Shown piece after piece: positions 59,101 to 64,000 of a stretch of 64,000 nt of DNA. The DNA is from Arenicola marina (taxonomy: Eukaryota; Annelida; Polychaeta; Arenicolidae): the NCBI GenBank assembly GCA_964019135.1, contig OZ025252.1, forward strand, positions 8,944,823-9,008,822. Direction: 5' to 3'. Numbering within the stretch: the first letter of the stretch is position 1; every line of letters begins with the position of its first letter. The position numbers were made by a program, and so were the translations under genes. Below the pieces are notes generated by a model that was not told the DNA's origin, made no database searches, and saw only the letters and a list, made by a program, of their open reading frames with translations.

Positions 59101-60575
59101 GTGAACTCAGTGTCCCTCTATATAAGCACCGCCCGCCTACCGCGCCTGGTGTGAACTCAGTGTCCCTCTATATAAGCACCGCCCGCCTACCTCGCCTGGT
59201 GTGAACTCAGTGTCCCTCTGTATAAGCACCGCCCGCCTACCGCGCCTGGTGTGAACTCATGCAGTGTCCCTCTATATAAGCACCGCCCGCCTACCCCGCC
59301 TGGTGTGAACTCAGTGTCCCTCTATATAAGCACCGCCCGCCTACCCCGCCTGGTGTGAACTCAGTGTCTCTGAATATCAGCACCACCCGCCTACCCCGCC
59401 TGGTGTGAACTCAGTGTCTCTCAATATCAGCACCGCCCGCCTACCCCGCCTGGAGTGAACTCAGTGTCCCTCTATATAAGCACCGCCCGCCTACCGCGCC
59501 TGGTGTGAACTCAGTGTCTCTCTATATAAGCACCGCCCGCCTACCCCGCCTGGTGTGAACTCAGTGTCCCTCTATATAAGCACCGCCCGCCTACCGCGCC
59601 TGGTGTGAACTCAGTGTCTCTCTATATAAGCACCGCCCGCCTACCCCGCCTGGTGTGAACTCAGTGTCTCTCTATATAAGCACCGCCCGCCTACCCCCCC
59701 TGGTGTGAACTCAGTGTCCCTCTATATAAGCACCGCCCGCCTACCCCGCCTGGTGTGAACTCAGTGTCCCTCTATATAAGCACCGCCCGCCTACCGCGCC
59801 TGGTGTGAACTCAGTGTCCCTCTATATAAGCACCGCCCGCCTACCGCGCCTGGTGTGAACTCAGTGTCCCTCTATATAAGAACCGCCCACCTACCCAGTG
59901 TGAAACTTTACATTTGCTTCCAGAAGACGAAGGCCTTGCAAAGTGGACTATTTGGCATGAATCATACTGGGAGCGGCATGCAAATTGATAATGATCACTT
60001 ACTTGTTAACACCGTACATTCATGTTTTCTGTCAGATTAATGCCTATTATAAACTTCCACTGAAGTTGCATCACATGACTCACATACTCAATTCGTATGC
60101 ACTGGGAATTTGTTTCTTATGCATTACGACAGATCTGTCTACAAACATAGCAACAATCTCTCACCGTGCTTCAGGTTAGATAGGGGATAGTCAACATGTA
60201 GCCCGGGACCAAAATCCCCCTGATCAACCGATTCATTTACCTTTTTCCTGAACAGTATGCAGCGCGACGGTGAAAAGAAAGTTGGGAAAACGAGACATCA
60301 TGTTACTCCAGCTGCGGCATGTATCCAGTGTCACGGGCCCCACCCCCCGCCACCACGCCTGCCCCAAACAGCTGCGCATATGGACGCGTGCGGACTGCGA
60401 CTGCAACGTCAAGCGTGTGTCCACCAAGTACATATTCATCCTGGGACGACCGCGGCAACTGAAGGCCTCGTGGTACAGGAGCACGTGGGAGTACGCTGTC
60501 AAGGGCCCGCACGACGCCATCTTGAAATACGACCGGAAAACCAAGCGGCAAATTAGGCAATATTTGGCAAACTAG
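47195..60575 (+). CDS. Secreted galaxin-like Cys-Cys repeat protein with C-terminal netrin-like (NTR) module, 518 aa
   Basis: Eight exons join in phase: 47195-47249, 50193-50369, 51431-51580, 52117-52383, 53924-54103, 54389-54491, 55664-55968 and 60256-60575 (TAG). Exon 1 plus the start of exon 2 gives a signal peptide (MKLLLLISKIILIASHLVAG). Exons 2-7 (about residues 25-410) are Cys-rich with paired cysteines in the galaxin pattern, for example CCGDEVYDRTASQCC, CCNDTVYNSRYKKCC and CCDGRPFFTSRQTCCNGTLF. Galaxins are secreted matrix proteins first known from coral skeletons. The last exon (about residues 413-518) reads LRIWTRADCDCNVKRVSTKY followed by IFILGRP and WYRSTWEY. These align with the C345C/NTR module of netrin (LWIRSRDIACKCPK, YLLLGN). 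A second donor at 56031 could extend exon 7 by 21 codons in phase, and a later donor near 50475 could extend exon 2. A second in-frame Met is at codon 6. Introns hold SINEs, a LINE piece and three minisatellites. Confidence 0.85.
48580..48705. repeat. Dispersed repeat, copy A (intron 1 of the galaxin-like gene)
   Basis: Shares AAATCTGTGACGTAGT, then a CAC-AACTT-AAC spacing and GTCAGCTGT, with 51728-51850 in intron 3 of the same gene. It is a low-copy dispersed family of unknown class. The remainder of intron 1 (47250-50192) includes poly-G/C runs and two SINE copies and no other gene. Confidence 0.5.
48728..48992 (-). mobile_element. tRNA-derived SINE, second family
   Basis: Read on the minus strand it begins GGCCGGCGCGACAGCTCAGT then GGGCTAGAGCGC (box A-like). 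A perfect box B, GGTTCGAGCCC, follows about 75 bases later, then a long tail ending in AACC repeats. The distance between boxes and the long 3' body rule out a functional tRNA gene. It differs in body sequence from the SINE family near EXO1. Confidence 0.8.
49905..50015 (+). mobile_element. 5'-truncated SINE of the family seen in EXO1
   Basis: GTCGCGGGAGGTTCCTTGGC, CAGTTTAGTC and AAAAGTGGCAT match the 3' half of the SINE at 12412-12592. Only a remnant of box B (TTGGAACCCTGG) precedes it. It lies in intron 1, about 180 bases before the exon 2 acceptor. Confidence 0.75.
50547..50770. mobile_element. Short non-autonomous DNA transposon (hAT-like MITE)
   Basis: Perfect 13-bp terminal inverted repeats CAGTGGCGGATCC / GGATCCGCCACTG bound about 224 bp with no coding capacity. 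CTTTA(C) flanks both ends as a possible target duplication. This terminal sequence is typical of hAT-derived MITEs in many animals (from memory). A similar end occurs near 47464. It lies in intron 2 and abuts the 30-bp array. Confidence 0.7.
50772..51372. repeat. 30-bp minisatellite in intron 2, about 20 units
   Basis: Units read TCGTGTGACCTCTACCTGCC then GAACCGCCAA or GAACCACCAA. The array ends about 60 bases before the exon 3 acceptor. Confidence 0.95.
51728..51850. repeat. Dispersed repeat, copy B (intron 3)
   Basis: Counterpart of 48580-48705 in the same orientation. The rest of intron 3 (51581-52116) is AT-rich and has a small duplicated CTATATCTATAGCCT near 51648-51682. Confidence 0.5.
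52722..52809. repeat. Nested imperfect hairpin in intron 4
   Basis: 52723-52734 (TTTAGCCGACTA) pairs perfectly with 52742-52753. The whole left arm also pairs imperfectly with 52785-52809, and TTTAGCCGGCTAAA at 52778-52791 is itself a palindrome. It resembles a small fold-back element. Apart from it and the LINE fragment, intron 4 shows nothing. Confidence 0.65.
53090..53910 (+). mobile_element. LINE fragment: endonuclease part joined to ORF2 C-terminal tail
   Basis: AGDFNIDLL and, further on, SDHLPIF are hallmarks of the apurinic-type endonuclease of LINE ORF2. After about 40 residues the reading moves into LHILKFYHKLTNDSLPCYF, typical of the extreme C-terminus of such proteins. The reverse transcriptase is missing, so most of ORF2 has been deleted. 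There is a frame change near 53402. The fragment ends almost at the acceptor of exon 5 (53923). Confidence 0.85.
54738..55645. repeat. 54-bp minisatellite in intron 6, about 17 units, open into exon 7
   Basis: Units contain CACCTGTCCTTTTAACTCGA, GCTACGTACCCTACCCACC and CACTCACCGGCCATA. In the frame of exon 7 the unit translates as 18 residues (CPFNSSYVPYPPTHRPYT). The frame is open from about 55000 through the exon; two earlier units carry a TAA. The last unit merges into the pyrimidine tract of the exon 7 acceptor at 55663. Confidence 0.94.
56672..59895. repeat. 50-bp minisatellite in intron 7, about 64 units, each with a TATA-like box
   Basis: Units read CACCGCCCGCCTACCCCGCC, TGGTGTGAACTCAGTGTCC and CTCTATATAAG. 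The main variation is CTACCCCG/CTACCGCG/CTACCTCG. A rare form has CTCATGCAGTGTC. Almost every unit keeps TATATAAG followed by the GC-box-like CACCGCCCGCC. The rest of intron 7 (55969-56671 and 59896-60255) contains poly-C/G runs near 56081-56155 and nothing else. Confidence 0.97.
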
Positions 60576-60642
60576 CTGATATTTTAAAGCAGTGACATAA
60601 GGAGATTTCCCGTTTGTTTTGGTCTTCTTTAGTTCTTACCTG

Positions 60643-60648
60643 ATTAAA
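60643..60648 (+). promoter_or_regulatory. Possible poly(A) signal of the galaxin-like gene (ATTAAA)
   Basis: ATTAAA lies 68 bases past the stop codon. The next clear AATAAA is near 62111, so a longer 3' UTR is possible. The stretch 60650-61381 has no other feature. Confidence 0.35.
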
Positions 60649-61381
60649 TTATGAACTAGACCTTTAAGTCATTTCTTGTTTCAAGAAGTCACAGATATAC
60701 CGGTGGTATGTGTTCCGGTTTGTCTCCCAGTGGCATGTCCGTTAGATGGCATTGAAATGACTCTTTCTTTGACTGTAACTATGTAGAAGGTTCACAATAT
60801 CCATCTAGACTCAAAGTATGGGGTCTGCCTTAATGTACGCCCCAAGTGTTCGAAAACTAGGTTCATGGAATTGCCGTTCTTTCAGAGTCAGCTGTTTAAA
60901 TACATTGTTGATCTTGATATTGTTGTCCGGCCGGTAACTGGAAGGTATAATTGAAGGGTCACACTGCCGTATTATCGCATAATTTAGCTCAAGAATATAA
61001 TTGTATGTTTTTTTATCGAATTTCTCTTGTATTGCTCGTCACTGGATGTCTTACAGAATATAATGTTAGTTATTCAATTTAGTTATAAAGTTATTTATTT
61101 GGGTCACGTGGAGACGAAAGACTCATATAGTGTGTATAATTTGATAACCTCTAAGAGGCCAAACTACTTGACAAAATCATATTTCGACGAATTTATATTT
61201 ACTGTGAATGCTGTATAACGTAATGCAGCTTTGTACAGACGGCTTAACTTATTATTTATAATGTGTTATCCAGACTGACTCACTGATACACTGCCTATGC
61301 CTGGACACTGCTATCATGTAAAGTACGTCGAGTATTACTTCACTCGAATATATTCGGTGGATTTGAGATCTCTCTGATAGC

Positions 61382-61552
61382 GACCAGGTGGTTGCTTAAT
61401 GGGAGGGCGGCCCTATATCTCAGAGACAGCGGTCGCTAGGACCAGGTGGTTGCTTAATGGGAGGGCGGCCATATCTCAGAGAGCGGTCGGTAGGACCAGG
61501 TGGTTGCCTAATGGGAGGGCGGCCATATCTCAGAGAGCGGTCGCTAGGACCA
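61382..61552. repeat. 54-bp tandem repeat, about 3 units
   Basis: Units contain GACCAGGTGGTTGCTTAATG, GGAGGGCGGCC and ATATCTCAGAGAGCGGTCG. Confidence 0.93.
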
Positions 61553-62329
61553 GTTGTTTTATCCTGTTCAATTCAATTAAAATCCAATGAATTAACCATG
61601 ACCGTTTGCCCAGTCACGTTCGTTTCCTAGTAACGACATTTGGTAGCCCAAGGCAGTCTGGCGGCGGGGCCGGGGCCCAGCCTTATCTCATAAAAGTACA
61701 TTATCCGTGGGAAGTAGACTAGTTGCGACCAGACTCACTAGAATCTCTTTCGATCTTTTTTGAAGCTGAAATGTTCCATACTTGCCTTTCCTGCCTGTCT
61801 CAATAGCATACATGATAGTGGGATGTTTGCAAGTTAAAAATCCCTTTACAATTGCTTGTGTGTAATTATTTATGGATATATTATTCCAGTGTTTTCCAGG
61901 GGAGCTTCAGAATCCAACTTAGCCAGTATGGAGCGTCTCGTGCGATAAGGGTGCAGCTGGTTTATTGACTGCCAAGAACGTTCATTACAAATTGGTTTAC
62001 ATATCAGCCGTATGGCAAGTGTGATAGTGTGTAGTGGGCCGTTTATATTTATATGTATTCCGCACACAGCGTACCTAATGTGATACATATTTTAAGTTAT
62101 ATCTATTTAAATAAAGATACTAAGCATTTGCATTCAGTCGCTCGTGTTCTTCTTTACGTGATCTTCTGCAGATTGTAGTTAATATAGGCCTAAGCATCAA
62201 GAAAATTATTGAACGATTTTGACGTTGCGCAAAAGTTTATTATTTATTTATGGTGACCCATGCACCCAATCTAGATCCCAGAGTTCCTTGCACGAACTAT
62301 TATACAACTACCTACTCGAAGATTGATAT

Positions 62330-62545
62330 GTGCCACTCGCGATCTCACGAGAATACGCGAGGTCATCGCCCGCGCATTCTCTCGTTCTGGCCCCGCGCAA
62401 GGTCAACGCTGAAGTATGGTGGCATATATGTGCCACTCGCGTTCTCGCCTAGCACAACCTGAGGAGAGATTGCGAGAGTCGAAAACGCGAGACTGCGCGA
62501 GGCGAGAAGGCGCGATGCGAGAACACGAGATTAATCTAAAGCGCG
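62330..62545. repeat. Cluster of GCGAGA / TCTCGC motifs
   Basis: CGCGAG, GCGAGA, TCTCG and CTCGCG recur more than a dozen times in about 215 bases, in both orientations. GTGCCACTCGCG(A/T)TCTC is present twice. It is a low-complexity or regulatory-like cluster. The surrounding 61553-63270 shows nothing else. Confidence 0.55.
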
Positions 62546-63284
62546 AGGCTTCATAGAAGTGTGCATAGCTTTTCCACAACAGATAACAGCATTACAAGAT
62601 CAATAACGCACCTTTTATTAAATCCCAGCAAATGCATATGCATGTAATTCAAACGGATAAAATATGAACCCGGCTTACTTTTGCAACCATGTTAGTGCCC
62701 GTGTTATTTACTAGTTAAATGTTCTGCATCGAGGCAACATGTCTCATATCAGGCAACAAGAGTTGATCACACACACCCCGCCCAAGATCGATCTTCCACG
62801 TTGAGCCCACGGAATGTATTGTAATAATAGGCCCGAGTAATACGTGAGCTGTGCTGAAACAGTGGAACGACCCACTAGATAAAAGTCAATAAGACCACTC
62901 TCTCCACTATCACGTCTTTTCTTAAGTTAGTTACATAGCCATATATCATCACCTTTATCGGTCCATTTATTGCAAAAACTAGATCAACTATAAAATATAA
63001 AAAAACGTCCTCGCACGATCGGGCGATGGGTGTTAAAACGAGATATGACAGACATAAAGATAATCTTCGTTTACGACAAATAAATAACACAACAAAAGCC
63101 AGAGTGCTCGGTGTAGATGGCTACAATCTGTGGATGTGTGTGTCAACTTGCCTGGTAACAATCAGTTAGACGTGTTTTATTTGATTATGTATATAAAGTT
63201 GCTTACGCAGTAATTTTCTACAAACATTACGATGTTCACAATCTTTTGAAAAACAGCCTAGACACAGCCAAAAAAGGCAGCGCG

Positions 63285-63455
63285 GTCCGAATTTGGGTGA
63301 AGTAGTACACAAGAAAGCCACAATGCCCACATGAAATGTACCAATTTGGGTGACGAAGTAACAAGAAAGCCACAATGCCCACAAGAGACGCACCAATTTG
63401 GGTGACGTAGTACACAAGAAAGCCACAATGCCCACATGAGACGCACCAATTTGGT
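63285..63455. repeat. 53-bp tandem repeat, about 3 units
   Basis: Units contain AATTTGGGTGACGTAGTACA, CAAGAAAGCCACAATGCCCA and CATGAGACGCACC. Confidence 0.92.
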
Positions 63456-63632
63456 AAACACAAAGTGGCTTAACACCAAGAACCTAAATACATCATTTCC
63501 ATTCCAAACATGTCAAAAGTTTCGCAAAGGAAAATATTGCTGCATCAGTAAATTTAATAGAAGGTCACTTCCAGTCAGAACCGTACCATGCGGTGAGGTG
63601 TGTGTGTGTGTGTATGGCGGGGGGGGGGGACG

Positions 63633-63710
63633 TCAGCGGGGAGGGCAGCTGTACACGCCAGGGCCGTGCCTGTTCTTCACCACCATCACCTGGTCCAACA
63701 CTCGGCCATT
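63633..63710 (-). CDS. Possible last coding exon of an unidentified minus-strand gene
   Basis: On the minus strand a strong acceptor (TTTGTTTTTTCAG) precedes a frame that opens NGRVLDQVMVVKNRHGPG and ends VYSCPPR plus TGA, 26 codons if read in phase 0. AATAAA on that strand near 63177 could end the transcript. I do not recognise the protein, and the previous exon lies outside the window or within the 63-bp array. It could be a chance match. Confidence 0.35.
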   Translation of the reverse strand, partial: NGRVLDQVMVVKNRHGPGVYSCPPR

Positions 63711-63796
63711 CTGAAAAAACAAACAAAACAATCATAATACAGACGAAAACACAGAAGACAGCTAACGACGGTACTGAACGCCATGGTCGTGAGAGC

Positions 63797-64000
63797 GAAT
63801 ACAGGGCGAGCGGTCCCCTTACTCTAGTGAATGCAAGTAAGTGGTTTACTTCCCTTGGCGAATACAGGGCGAGGGGTCCCCTTACTCTAGTGAATGCAAG
63901 TAAGTGGTTCACTTCCCTTGGCGAATACAGGGCGAGGGGCCCCCTTACTCTAGTGAATGCAAGTAAGTGGTTCACTTCCCTTGGCGAATACAGGGCGAGG
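63797..64000. repeat. 63-bp minisatellite, more than 3 units, running off the window end
   Basis: Units contain GCGAATACAGGGCGAGGGGT, CCCCTTACTCTAGTGAATGC and AAGTAAGTGGTTCACTTCCC. 63 is a multiple of three, so frames stay open. If the terminal exon at 63633-63710 is real, this array lies in its preceding intron, and each unit carries AGAGTAAGG on that strand. Confidence 0.93.

Noticed and set aside
60233-60560. Minus-strand and alternative-frame open readings over the last galaxin exon
   Set aside because: They are shadows of the NTR-coding frame, which alone joins exon 7 in phase and matches a known module.

Overview
The window is eukaryotic: genes are split by GT-AG introns, tRNA-derived SINEs and LINE fragments are present, and roughly half of the sequence (about 30 of 64 kb by my reading) is minisatellite. 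Introns loaded with minisatellites, together with a galaxin-like secreted protein, suggest a marine invertebrate deuterostome. A lancelet (Branchiostoma-like) is my best guess. That is inference; no sequence here is diagnostic of the species.

Three genes can be rebuilt from exons whose reading phases agree. (1) Positions 1-15020, plus strand: the 3' two thirds of EXO1, the mismatch-repair 5'-3' exonuclease. Seven exons join in phase and carry an MLH1-binding box and a PCNA-binding box. Its first intron here is 10.5 kb and holds a 61-bp array of about 113 units. (2) Positions 37888-33184, minus strand: MED6 of the Mediator head module. Seven exons join in phase, but the short initiator exon was not found. 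Two introns carry minisatellites whose repeat unit includes the gene's own 5' splice site, and one of these copies the 3' end of the exon about 18 times. (3) Positions 47195-60575, plus strand: an 8-exon, 518-residue secreted protein with a signal peptide, a run of galaxin-type Cys-Cys repeats and a C-terminal netrin-like (NTR/C345C) module. Its introns hold 30-, 54- and 50-bp arrays; every 50-bp unit contains a TATATAAG. A possible last exon of a fourth gene lies on the minus strand at 63633-63710.

Layout: 1-15.2 kb EXO1; 15.2-24.9 kb intergenic arrays (26, 48, 49, about 20, 51 and 28 bp); 24.9-32.9 kb a 34-bp array of nearly 8 kb ending just past the MED6 poly(A) signal; 33-38 kb MED6; 38-39.7 kb a 35-bp array running into a LINE ORF1 fragment; 39.7-46 kb mostly featureless; 46-61 kb the galaxin-like gene; 61-64 kb short arrays and a possible terminal exon.

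The three genes have unrelated roles (DNA repair, transcription, extracellular matrix). What they share is minisatellite invasion of introns and flanks, in several cases touching splice signals or open reading frames. The very long open frames at 0.6-7.8, 15.2-18.4, 24.9-32.9, 35.3-36.6 and 38-39 kb are by-products of stop-free repeat units, not genes.
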